Assembly (NCBI GenBank): GCA_038245615.1
Contig: JBBRSG010000007.1
Coordinates: 11,334 to 75,333 of the forward strand
Direction of reading: 5' to 3'
Source of the DNA: 54-19 sp038245615
GTDB lineage: Bacteria; Chloroflexota; Chloroflexia; Chloroheliales; Chloroheliaceae
Length of the DNA stretch: 64,000 bases
The notes under the pieces were generated by a model. It had not been told where the DNA came from, searched no databases, and worked only from the letters and a program-made list of their open reading frames with translations. This document shows, piece by piece, positions 8,984 to 17,187 of the stretch (position 1 is the first letter of the stretch; the number at the start of each line of letters is the position of its first letter). A program made the position numbers and the translations under genes.

Positions 8984-10206
8984 AACTCGAAACCGCCGAT
9001 TTCTTGCTTTCCGCCCCCGGACGAGCCGCTTTAGAGGAACTGGGAGCTGACCTATCCGCCCTGGCGCAGACCCGGCAACTAGCCACCCTCGAAAAATTGC
9101 GCCGCCGCTTTTCGTCCGAAGAAGCCGCCGGGCTGATGGAAGTATCTATCGCTCGCCAACGGGCCGCCCAATCCGGCAAATTCAGCCGAGCCACCGAGAT
9201 GTTGTTGACCAAGACCGGGTTAGAGCAGGCCAGCAGCGAGGCGATTGCCAGCTATCGGTCAGCTCGTTTTGCCCACCATTTGCCACCCGGTAGCCGGGTC
9301 GCCGACCTGGGCTGCGGGATAGGGGGCGACAGTCTGGCTCTGGCCCGCTATTTTCATGTGACCGGGGTAGACCTCGACTCGGCCCGACTGCGTTTTGCCC
9401 AGGCTAACGCTGCGACTTACGGGGTTGCTGACAATTTCACGCCCTACCAAGGGGATATTACCGCTTTCGACCCAACCGGGTACACCGCCCTCTTCTTCGA
9501 CCCGGCCCGCCGCACCGCCGAGGGTCGCCGGATATTTTCGGTGGAAGATTACGCCCCGCCGCTTTCGCTTATCAAAGGCTGGCTCTCGAAAGTCCCCAAT
9601 CTTGCCGTCAAAATCGCGCCGGGGGTGAATTATGCCGAGCTGGACGACTACCAGTGTGAGGTCGAAATCATCTCGGAGGCGGGCGAGGTCAAAGAGGCCG
9701 TCCTGTGGTTTGGGGCTTTCCGGCTCTCCGCCAAACCTCCCGTAAGCCGCCGGGCCACCCTGCTACCCGCCGCTATCAGCCTGACCGACCAACCCGATTT
9801 GCCGCCGATAGAAAGTGGTGGGCCCCTGGCCTATCTGTATGAGCCGGACGGCGCGGTTATTCGGGCCGGGTTGGTGCAAGAACTGGCCTACTTGATAAAG
9901 GCCCGCCAGCTTGACCCCACCATTGCCTATCTGACCGCCCCGGAGTTGGTCGAAACCCCTTTCGCCCGTGCCTTTCGGGTGCTTGAAAACCTACCCTTTA
10001 GCCTCAAGCAACTCAATCGGCGACTAAACGCGCTCGGTGCAGGGCGGGTCGTGGTCAAAAAGCGCGGTTCGCCGCTAGAGCCACAAGAACTGGAACGCGC
10101 CCTGAAACTCAAAGGCCCGCCGACTAAAGAGCTTATCGTGGTCTTAACTCACATCCAGGGGGTTCATTCGGCGATAATTTGCGAGAAGCTCTCCGAACCC
10201 GGATAA
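8980..10206 (+). CDS. Class I SAM-dependent methyltransferase with C-terminal THUMP-like domain
   Basis: 408 residues. The TTG start overlaps the TGA of the phosphatase gene by three bases, indicating translational coupling. The SAM-binding motif DLGCGIGGDS sits near residues 109-118, and FFDPARR near 171 occupies the catalytic motif IV position. The C-terminal segment (about 330-405, with LNRRLNALGAGRVVVKKRG) matches the THUMP-like module found with this methyltransferase family, which suggests an RNA substrate. The exact methylated position is unknown. Co-occurrence with a stress phosphatase looks like simple operon packing. Confidence 0.85.
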   Translation: MKLETADFLLSAPGRAALEELGADLSALAQTRQLATLEKLRRRFSSEEAAGLMEVSIARQRAAQSGKFSRATEMLLTKTGLEQASSEAIASYRSARFAHHLPPGSRVADLGCGIGGDSLALARYFHVTGVDLDSARLRFAQANAATYGVADNFTPYQGDITAFDPTGYTALFFDPARRTAEGRRIFSVEDYAPPLSLIKGWLSKVPNLAVKIAPGVNYAELDDYQCEVEIISEAGEVKEAVLWFGAFRLSAKPPVSRRATLLPAAISLTDQPDLPPIESGGPLAYLYEPDGAVIRAGLVQELAYLIKARQLDPTIAYLTAPELVETPFARAFRVLENLPFSLKQLNRRLNALGAGRVVVKKRGSPLEPQELERALKLKGPPTKELIVVLTHIQGVHSAIICEKLSEPG

Positions 10207-10283
10207 CTTCTCTCAAAACGATGAGGTATTCCAATCAGCGAATATTTTTTGTAGGGGCGCAGCAAGCAGCGCCCTACCGGGAT

Positions 10284-10325
10284 AGGCTCTTCGATTTCAG
10301 ATCTTAGATTTCAGATTTCAGATTT
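10284..10325. repeat. AGATTTC/AGATTTT-type heptamer repeats
   Basis: Degenerate tandem copies of the same heptamer family seen at 4571-4595 fill the space between two convergent genes. Only one orientation is visible here. Confidence 0.6.
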
Positions 10326-10326
10326 C

Positions 10327-12285
10327 CTATCCCAACTCCAAAGCGGCTTTTTTGTCGCCGTCCTGGAACTGGAGACGGAGGGTGGCTAGGTTGGTATTGG
10401 TGGGGACGCTGAAAACGACGTAGACTGCCCCTTGTTTGCTGGCCTCGATTGGGCCGGGCGGTACTTCGGCGGCGGGCGGGGTCCTGAGCAGATAAAGCAT
10501 CGTCGCCGCCGGGTCTGCCTGATAGACCGGGCCGCGAGTATCCAGAAAAGCCATCCGCTCACCCGGCAAGAGCCACTGGCGGCTATCGGCGGTATTGCGG
10601 AGAGCCACCCGCACCACCACAAACTGACGGTCTTTCGCCGCCGGAAACCGGATACCTTCCAGCGAAAGGCTATCATAACGCTCCACGCTTTCGGTCACAA
10701 CGTACCAGTTTCCAACCTGCACTGCGGTCTTAAATTTGGCGGTAATCGTCGCCGGAATAAGCTTGAGGTCGGCGGGGGTGGCGGGCAAATCAGAAATCAG
10801 CTTCTGGGCCAAGCGGTCTCCATTGGCAACCGCGCCGCCATAGCTGGCTTGCGCCCAGGTTTCGAGCGGAGTTTGGGTGAACAACTGGCGGTCAATCGCC
10901 TTCGTAGGCTTATCGGCGGAAGCCGAAAGCGAAATCTGCAAGCGGTCAAGGGTCGGAAAGCGGGTGTACAAAGTATAGATAATCCGGGCGAAATCCACCG
11001 CCATTTCAGCCTGACTCCGCACCTGGAAATAATTCACTACTGGCTGCGGCCCGCCCGTGACCGAAAAAGCGGTCAGGCCGATAGTATACAACTCGTTCTG
11101 CAAATTGCTTTCGGTGGGCGCACTCAAGCGGGTCCGTACCGCATCGTCCAGCGTTACCCCAAAATGAAAGGCCAGGCGGTTCTGCCGGGCGGTCTTGCTG
11201 GCCTCGCCGGGGTCGGCACTATTCTGATTAGCTTGCCAGGGATAAAAGCTGTAGGCCTGACTGCGAGCGACATCGGCCCGGTATACTGGCTTGTCGCGGT
11301 CACTGACCACTAGATTAATCCGGCTCAAATCCGAAAATCGCCCGAACAGGCTATATACCAGATTATAGGTGGTCGCTTCGGCTTGACGCAACTGGTCGAG
11401 TTCATCGGCAGGTCGGCCTTGCACCGGCGTTTCGGAATTCAGCACTGCTCCGTTAGCCGCCAGCTTGACCTTGAGTTGCAGCACATCGGGCGAGGTCAAC
11501 CCCACATCGGTCACTCGGCCCGCGTATAAATCAGGATTATTGAGATAGTTTGAAACCTGCTCCCGACTGGCGGGCGCAACCGGCAAAGCGGTAGCCGCTG
11601 CCGTCGGCGCAACCGGGCGCGGGCCAAGTGTGGGGGTTGTCGAGGTGTTAGAAGCTTGTCCCAAAAAGCTGGTCTTGAGCGGGTTATTGAAATAGGCTTC
11701 CTGGGCCAGCACACCGCCTACTCCCAGCAAAATCAGCACTACCAGGGTCAGCAGTATCCAGAACCCGGCCCGTGAGCGAGGGGGCAAATCCTCTTCCGGC
11801 GGGGCCGGGCGGGGGACGGGACGTTTGGGCGCACCGGGCGGAGTTGGATTGCTGGAAGGATAGCTATTTTGAGGTCGAAACGAGCCGTTATTATTGCCGG
11901 GCGGCGGTGGGGGCTTGGGGGCAACCGACGGGCCGGGCTTGGGTACATTTTGGGCTGAGGTCGCGCCGCCGGTGGTGGGCTGGTTGGCGGGCGACCAGTA
12001 GCCGGAGTTGGTGGTCGGATTACTCGAAACCGGCGACGCGGCGGATTTACTATCGGTATTGCGGAGCGAATTATAATTGCGGCGCTTGGACGGGTCGTTC
12101 AGCACCATGTAGGCTGAATTTATCTGGGACATGCGGGTCATCGCGTCCGCCGCCGAATTAATATCGGGGTGATATTTTTTGGAAAGAGCGCGATAAGCGG
12201 CCTCAATCACCTCCGGTTCAGCATCCGAATCGACTTGAAGCACCTTGTAATAATCAACTTCGGGTTTACGTCGTAGCTCTGTCAA
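10327..12285 (-). CDS. Single-pass membrane J-domain protein with large extracytoplasmic domain
   Basis: 652 residues, TTG start; no in-frame ATG lies nearby. An N-terminal J domain (about 10-72) has the HPD tripeptide at 39-41 needed to stimulate DnaK. A long Pro/Asn/Ser-rich linker follows, then one transmembrane helix at about 173-195, and about 450 residues predicted outside the cell that I cannot match to a family. DnaJ zinc-finger and substrate-binding domains are absent, so this is a type III J protein. It would recruit DnaK to the cytoplasmic face of the membrane. The extracytoplasmic part contains repeated beta-rich modules and may sense or bind something outside. Confidence 0.85.
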   Translation of the reverse strand: MTELRRKPEVDYYKVLQVDSDAEPEVIEAAYRALSKKYHPDINSAADAMTRMSQINSAYMVLNDPSKRRNYNSLRNTDSKSAASPVSSNPTTNSGYWSPANQPTTGGATSAQNVPKPGPSVAPKPPPPPGNNNGSFRPQNSYPSSNPTPPGAPKRPVPRPAPPEEDLPPRSRAGFWILLTLVVLILLGVGGVLAQEAYFNNPLKTSFLGQASNTSTTPTLGPRPVAPTAAATALPVAPASREQVSNYLNNPDLYAGRVTDVGLTSPDVLQLKVKLAANGAVLNSETPVQGRPADELDQLRQAEATTYNLVYSLFGRFSDLSRINLVVSDRDKPVYRADVARSQAYSFYPWQANQNSADPGEASKTARQNRLAFHFGVTLDDAVRTRLSAPTESNLQNELYTIGLTAFSVTGGPQPVVNYFQVRSQAEMAVDFARIIYTLYTRFPTLDRLQISLSASADKPTKAIDRQLFTQTPLETWAQASYGGAVANGDRLAQKLISDLPATPADLKLIPATITAKFKTAVQVGNWYVVTESVERYDSLSLEGIRFPAAKDRQFVVVRVALRNTADSRQWLLPGERMAFLDTRGPVYQADPAATMLYLLRTPPAAEVPPGPIEASKQGAVYVVFSVPTNTNLATLRLQFQDGDKKAALELG

Positions 12286-12509
12286 TAACTAACCTGGCTC
12301 TGAGCTTTATAAGGTCTGAGAATTGAGGATTAAATAATTATAACCACTCTAAACCTTAATTGCAGTTAAATTCAACTCTCAACTAAACAAATTTCTAAAA
12401 ATACCGTTGGTGGCGGGGCTTCCCTTCCCTGGCCTTGCGGCATCACGTATCAGCTATTTAATTATAGTGGGCAATAGGCCTTACGTCAAACCTTTTTCGG
12501 CCTTTGAAA

Positions 12510-13817
12510 TCATTTTTGGGGTAGTTTTTGAGCAATCTGCTGCCTTAAAAAGGTTTCTTCGGCCTCGCGCCCGGCAATTTCGCCGTCCAACACCGCCTCT
12601 CGCAAATCGGCTAAAAGCTGGCAGAACGGCGGGCCGGGTTTTTGGCCCAATCTTATCAGGTCATCGCCGGTCAGAAGCGGCTTGCGTCCGGCGACTTCAT
12701 CCCGGTAATGACCGACTATTTTGCGCTCCGGCTCATCCAGCAAAAGCTCAAAAACGAGTAGAGCGGGGAAATTATACTCGTGCAACAAGTTATAAAGCTG
12801 GCTATTCTTGAGGTTGGCTTGCAGTTGAGGTCGAACCGTCTCCCACAGCCGGGCCACCGCAATTGGTATCTCGCCCTCTATTCCGGCAAAGCGCAAGTCG
12901 TTCACCACCTGCTCGGCTCTTGCCGCCCCCAGCTTGTGCAACAATATCGCCAGATTGTTGGCGGCAGAAATATCGGCTTGGCTGGTGCGCGGGAAAGTAG
13001 CCGCTAACTGTTCGTCCCATTCCAAAAAAGGATGTAGGGCCGTCAGCAGCTTATACTTTTCCAAAAGCGCCAGACCCTTTGCGGGGTGGATCTCCTTCAA
13101 AATTAGGCGCAACTCGTTGCGTTTGCGTTCCGCCGAAAGCAGCCCGAAATAACCTCCGACCCGCGCTTCTTCCAGCCATTTGGCAGTGTGGGCCTCAAAG
13201 CTAAAATCAAAGCGGGCCGCGAACCGTACTCCCCGTATCATCCGGGTCGGGTCGTCAATAAAGCTCCTGGGATGCAAGACCCGCAAAATCCCCGCTCTCA
13301 AATCTTGCAGCCCCCCAAACGGGTCATACAAATCGCCCGACGGCGAAAGGGCCAGGGCGTTAATCGTAAAATCGCGCCGCCCCATGTCCTCTTGCAAGGT
13401 GGCGGGAAAAGTCACGGTGGGCAGGGCGGCGGGGTGAGCGTAAATTTCGCGGCGGGCCGTCGCAAAATCGAGATGCAGTTTATCGCCGACCTCCAATCGG
13501 GCCGTCCCGAAAGCACTATGCTCGGTCAGCTTGACCGCCTCCGTCCCAAATTGCTGCGCGAAGCGTGGCAAAAGCTGGCGGGCCAGTTCAATCGCCGGGG
13601 TTAAACTGACGAAATCCAAGTCAAGATTGGCCCGACCTAGCACTAAATCGCGCACAATCCCGCCCACTAAATAGACCGACCCGCCGCTACTCAGGCCCAG
13701 TTCCAACCCGGCCCGGTGGTCGGACGGTAACATGGCCTCTAGCCGCCTCATCAAGTTGGTATCCCCGTCCGCCGAGTTAATAAGATTGTAATTATTTTCG
13801 TTTATTATATTGACCAC
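12510..13817 (-). CDS. cca: CCA-adding / poly(A) polymerase family tRNA nucleotidyltransferase
   Basis: Adds or repairs the 3' CCA of tRNAs; consistent with this, the tRNA-Arg gene in this window has no encoded CCA. 435 residues. The GTG start lies three bases after the stop of the upstream S41 gene. Class II nucleotidyltransferase features: LVGGIVRD, the catalytic DLDFV pair, RRDFTINALA, and the RNA-binding DDPTRMIRGVRFAARF segment. The start is uncertain because the first 20 residues are low in conservation. A C-terminal HD domain is not evident. Whether it adds C, A or both cannot be told from sequence alone. Confidence 0.88.
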   Translation of the reverse strand: MVNIINENNYNLINSADGDTNLMRRLEAMLPSDHRAGLELGLSSGGSVYLVGGIVRDLVLGRANLDLDFVSLTPAIELARQLLPRFAQQFGTEAVKLTEHSAFGTARLEVGDKLHLDFATARREIYAHPAALPTVTFPATLQEDMGRRDFTINALALSPSGDLYDPFGGLQDLRAGILRVLHPRSFIDDPTRMIRGVRFAARFDFSFEAHTAKWLEEARVGGYFGLLSAERKRNELRLILKEIHPAKGLALLEKYKLLTALHPFLEWDEQLAATFPRTSQADISAANNLAILLHKLGAARAEQVVNDLRFAGIEGEIPIAVARLWETVRPQLQANLKNSQLYNLLHEYNFPALLVFELLLDEPERKIVGHYRDEVAGRKPLLTGDDLIRLGQKPGPPFCQLLADLREAVLDGEIAGREAEETFLRQQIAQKLPQK

Positions 13818-13820
13818 TTC

Positions 13821-15407
13821 TCAAGGTTTCGCTTTAAGCTTCTCCGAGAGATTCTTGATAGCGGCATCCAGTTGCGGGTCGCGGCCTGCCAGAATATCGG
13901 GGGTGGAACGCTGTACCACAATATCAGGGGTCACACCAACCCCGTTCAGCTTTTCGCCCTTGACCGTTTCATAGACCGAAGCCGTCACCCCTAAAAGCGT
14001 TCCATCGCCCAAAGGCCAATAGCGTACCGTCCCAATCGCCCCAGCAGAATTGTTGCCGATAAGCGTCCCGACATTGTAATCGCGCACCGCCAGACTGAAA
14101 ACCTCGCTGGCGGAGGCGCTGCCCCGGTCAATCAGCACGACTAGTGGCAAAGCCGGTTCTACAAACTTGCCATCCGAGCGAGCCTTGAGCGGGCCAGCCG
14201 ACTTGCGATTGATAAATTTGCCCAAAACCTCGCCATCCTTGACGAAGCGCCCCGCCACCCGCTCGAAATTATAGCCCCCACCATTAAACCTCAAATCTAT
14301 AATCAGGCTATCCGCCCCCTGTTTCTTGACGGCATCTATCGCCTCATCCAGCTTGGTCTGGACATCCAGGTGAAAAGCGTTCAGGGTAATAAAACCGATG
14401 TGGTTATCTATTATTTTCCATTCGGCGGTCAGGATTTTATAGCGTTTGTATTCGATGTCCAGCGTAACCGGCTGGGATTGACCGGGCCGCTCCAAAACAA
14501 ACCGATAACTATTGCCCTCTTTGGCTACCCGCAGCACCCGCGAAAGATTGGTAGTGGTAACATCCGTGCCATCCAGTTGTACCAGCCTGTCGCCGACCTT
14601 CACTCCGGCGGCCTCGGCTGGGCCATCCGTTATCAGCCGTTGGACATACAGACTGCCCTGATACTGGACATACGAAACCCCAAAGCCAACCGTACTGTTA
14701 TCACCGCGCCCCATGCGGTTGACCGAGTCGCTGCGCTCGACATCCAGAAAATAGGTGTGCAGGTCGCCGACGGCGTTAGCCATCGCCACCACTACCCGAT
14801 GCGCGAAATCGCCGGACGGCAATAGAGCTTTAGACTTCGGCAGCATCGCATTTAGCCGCTCCTCCAAAAGCCGCCAATTGCCTTTGGCATCTTCCCATGT
14901 TTGCGGGCCGGGGGCGGGCAGACCCAGGGCGGCAGCAGCTTCTTCCAGAGCTTTTTGGGCCATCGCCGCGGTATCGGGCTGGGTGAAATAGTTATCGTTA
15001 ATCGCATCATAGCCCGCCTTAATCACCTTGAGTTCGTCCGCCCCTTTTATCGGGGCCGGGGTGAGATTTACCGTCGGACGAGGAGTGGCAGTCGCACGCG
15101 GTGGGGCGGTATTGGTCGGGGCGGGCGTATCCGTCGCGGTTGGCGCGGGAGTCGTAGTAGGTTCAGGAGTTGCCGTCGCGGTAGGTTCAGGGGTTGCAGT
15201 AGGAGCGGGGCTGGGGGTGACACTGGGCAAAGCCGTTCTAAATGGCACAATCGCCGACTCTGGTTGGGCTGTCGGCAGGGTCAAGGTGCGGTCTTCGCCA
15301 CACGCCGCCAGCAGCAGGGCCAGCAACAACGAGAACAACAAAAAGGCTACTCCGCGCCCCGGCTTTTTATTCCAGCCTTTAGCCCGGCTTTTGGTTTTTA
15401 CAATCAT
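13821..15407 (-). CDS. S41-family (C-terminal processing) peptidase-like lipoprotein
   Basis: 528 residues. A signal peptide ends in the lipobox LLAAC with Cys36, so the mature protein is predicted to be lipidated. A Thr/Pro/Ala repeat region (about 60-118) acts as a spacer. A PDZ-like domain (around 225-305) and the tail-specific protease fold follow, with the nucleophile motif DRGSASASE. The region that in CtpA/CtpB carries the catalytic lysine (TFGKG) reads SAGAIG here, so the Ser-Lys dyad seems absent. Either another residue serves as base, as in other S41 subgroups, or activity is lost. It is co-transcribed with cca. Confidence 0.85.
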   Translation of the reverse strand: MIVKTKSRAKGWNKKPGRGVAFLLFSLLLALLLAACGEDRTLTLPTAQPESAIVPFRTALPSVTPSPAPTATPEPTATATPEPTTTPAPTATDTPAPTNTAPPRATATPRPTVNLTPAPIKGADELKVIKAGYDAINDNYFTQPDTAAMAQKALEEAAAALGLPAPGPQTWEDAKGNWRLLEERLNAMLPKSKALLPSGDFAHRVVVAMANAVGDLHTYFLDVERSDSVNRMGRGDNSTVGFGVSYVQYQGSLYVQRLITDGPAEAAGVKVGDRLVQLDGTDVTTTNLSRVLRVAKEGNSYRFVLERPGQSQPVTLDIEYKRYKILTAEWKIIDNHIGFITLNAFHLDVQTKLDEAIDAVKKQGADSLIIDLRFNGGGYNFERVAGRFVKDGEVLGKFINRKSAGPLKARSDGKFVEPALPLVVLIDRGSASASEVFSLAVRDYNVGTLIGNNSAGAIGTVRYWPLGDGTLLGVTASVYETVKGEKLNGVGVTPDIVVQRSTPDILAGRDPQLDAAIKNLSEKLKAKP

Positions 15408-15556
15408 GTTAGCCCCGCTTCTACTACTCTATGCCTACTTTTTGGATGCTGCGTATAATATAACGCAACCGACCTTCATATTACGACATGATAGCGATTT
15501 GGTCTGTGATATATATCAGAAAAGTGTAAAATCTTTCTTAAAACATTTAGCCAAAG

Positions 15557-15632
15557 GTCTAAAATCTAAAATCTAAACTCAAAGGTCGAAAATTGGGAGA
15601 AAGCAACCTTTAGATTTTAGATTTTAGATTTT
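15557..15632. repeat. Inverted AAAATCT heptamer-repeat element
   Basis: Copies of the AAAATCT heptamer at 15557-15579 face reverse-complement copies at 15609-15632, with about 30 bp between. This is a second, shorter instance of the arms seen at 4399-4596. It lies just upstream of the ribosome-binding site of the acetyltransferase gene. Confidence 0.75.
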
Positions 15633-15662
15633 CAACCCTCAATATCATTGGAGAGAATTGTG

Positions 15663-16151
15663 ATGCATACCAGAATCGCTACGACCGCCGATGCGGGCCG
15701 GATTGCCGAAATTTATAATCAGGGGATAGAAGAGCGCAGCTCGACGTTTGAAACCCGCCCGCGCTCGGTCGAGGATATAGAGGGCTGGTTTGATAGCGCA
15801 CACCCGATTGTAGTTGCCATCGAAAACGGGGCGGTGGTAGCCTTCGCTTCAACCTCGACCTACCGTCCCCGCGAGTGCTATGCCGGTATCGCCGAGTTTT
15901 CGGTTTATGTGGCCCGCGAAAGGCGCGGTCAGGGGGCCGGACGACTGGCGATGCAAGCCTTACTAATCGAAGCGGAAAAAGCCGGGTACTGGAAACTGCT
16001 CTCGCGGGTCTTTACCGAAAATAAGGCCAGTTTGGGTCTTCTGGACTCGCTTGGTTTCCGCGAAGTCGGCCTCTACGAAAAACACGCCAAACTGGATGGT
16101 CAGTGGCGCGATGTGGTCATAGTCGAGCGCCTGATTCTGGCGAACCTTTGA
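15663..16151 (+). CDS. arsN1: GNAT N-acetyltransferase, ArsN1/phosphinothricin-acetyltransferase-like
   Basis: 162 residues from the ATG at 15663, which GGAGAG at 15650-15655 supports over a TTG at 15648. The sequence follows the ArsN1 family A / Pat pattern: IYNQGIEER near the N-terminus, STFETRPRS, YRPRECYAG, the acetyl-CoA loop RERRGQGAG, and C-terminal LGFREVGLYEKH and WRDVVIVER. ArsN1 acetylates arsinothricin and close relatives acetylate phosphinothricin or methionine sulfoximine. No arsenic genes are nearby, so the substrate assignment rests on family resemblance alone. Confidence 0.82.
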   Translation: MHTRIATTADAGRIAEIYNQGIEERSSTFETRPRSVEDIEGWFDSAHPIVVAIENGAVVAFASTSTYRPRECYAGIAEFSVYVARERRGQGAGRLAMQALLIEAEKAGYWKLLSRVFTENKASLGLLDSLGFREVGLYEKHAKLDGQWRDVVIVERLILANL

Positions 16152-16215
16152 CCACGAGCGCGTTATAGGCTAATAGAGGGCGGGTCGCAAATCCAAAAAT
16201 TTATGACAGGCCTCG

Positions 16216-17058
16216 CTAATTATTGGGTTTGGTGGCAAAATGATAAATCACCCGATAAAGATGAGGAATACCATTCGGCTGGCGCATGGCTTCCAGTTTG
16301 GCAAAAGCGGCAGTCTTGGCTGCCTCCAGCCCCTCTGGGGTCAACCTTTCCAGACAACCCCGCGCCCCGTGTGACCATTCGCTGGCCCACCACTCTTCCG
16401 GGTCGGCAAAGGTCATCTCGACTTCCTCTTTTATCAGCCGATAATTAATAAACCGAGCCTGGGTCAAAGCCGCTTCCAGCCAATCGGTGTCGCCATCGTG
16501 CGCTCGACGTAGGCCAGTCGCCGCTTGCGGTTTAGGCCGGACTCCAGCCTCGGACATCCAGTTCCAGCGTTCATCACCTTTCCCCCAGGTGGTAGCTACC
16601 AACATGCCGCCCGGCTTTAGCACCCGATAGATTTCATTTAGGGCCTGACCTAGTTGGGGGAAAAAGAAAATACCAAAACCGCATAATCCAAAATCAAACG
16701 AGCCATCCTCAAATTCCAATTGCTCCGCGTCCATTTGCAGCATCTGAGCATTGGCGAGGCCACCGGTGGCGCTTTCACGTTCTGTCAACGCCGCCGCCGT
16801 GCGCTGCACCATACCCTGCGCCAAATCTATCGCGGTAAGTTGCCCGGTTGGGCCGATTTTTTCGAGGGCCGGAAACAACACCGCCCCGCGCCCGGCAGCC
16901 AAATCTAACACCTTTGAGCCAGTGGGCATTGGGGTTAGTTCTACCAACCGCCGCCCGAAATACGAAAAAAAGCGCGGCCCAACCGTGTCATAAGTTTCGG
17001 CAGCCCGCTCAAATACCGCAACAGTCCCGCTTTTTCGGGCCTCGGCTTCAGCACTCAT
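16216..17058 (-). CDS. Class I SAM-dependent methyltransferase (UbiE/type 11-like)
   Basis: 280 residues with an ATG start. SAM-binding motif I is VLDLAAGRGA (about 50-59), followed by AIDLAQGM for the acidic post-motif. A short acidic motif VEMTFADPEEWW appears near residue 220. It belongs to the small-molecule methyltransferases related to UbiE. No pathway partner is adjacent: metG lies upstream on the same strand beyond a repeat-filled spacer. The substrate is unknown. Confidence 0.8.
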   Translation of the reverse strand: MSAEAEARKSGTVAVFERAAETYDTVGPRFFSYFGRRLVELTPMPTGSKVLDLAAGRGAVLFPALEKIGPTGQLTAIDLAQGMVQRTAAALTERESATGGLANAQMLQMDAEQLEFEDGSFDFGLCGFGIFFFPQLGQALNEIYRVLKPGGMLVATTWGKGDERWNWMSEAGVRPKPQAATGLRRAHDGDTDWLEAALTQARFINYRLIKEEVEMTFADPEEWWASEWSHGARGCLERLTPEGLEAAKTAAFAKLEAMRQPNGIPHLYRVIYHFATKPNN

Positions 17059-17077
17059 ATTTAAGTCCTCTGAAAAA

Positions 17078-17187
17078 AGTGGTCAGTGGTCAGTGGTCAG
17101 TATGGTAGTTTTGAGTTTTGAGTTTCGAGTTTTGAATTAAACTACTCACTGCATTGTATTTCTTTGACCACTGACCACTGACCACTA
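17078..17187. repeat. Inverted GTGGTCA heptamer-repeat element
   Basis: Three copies of GTGGTCA (17078-17100) face three reverse-complement copies TGACCAC (17165-17186) across a spacer that itself contains GAGTTTT-type heptamers (17105-17138). The right arm runs into the metG stop codon. The same family is at 5697-5836. The arms can pair perfectly over about 20 bp, so in RNA this would be a strong hairpin at the 3' end of metG. Confidence 0.85.

Noticed and set aside
10432..11313. 293-codon open frame on the plus strand
   Set aside because: Antisense to the J-domain protein gene; composition follows the third-position bias of that gene and no domain is visible.
14901..15576. Two overlapping plus-strand frames rich in Gly, Arg and Val
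   Set aside because: Complement of the Thr/Pro/Ala spacer of the S41 lipoprotein; low complexity only.
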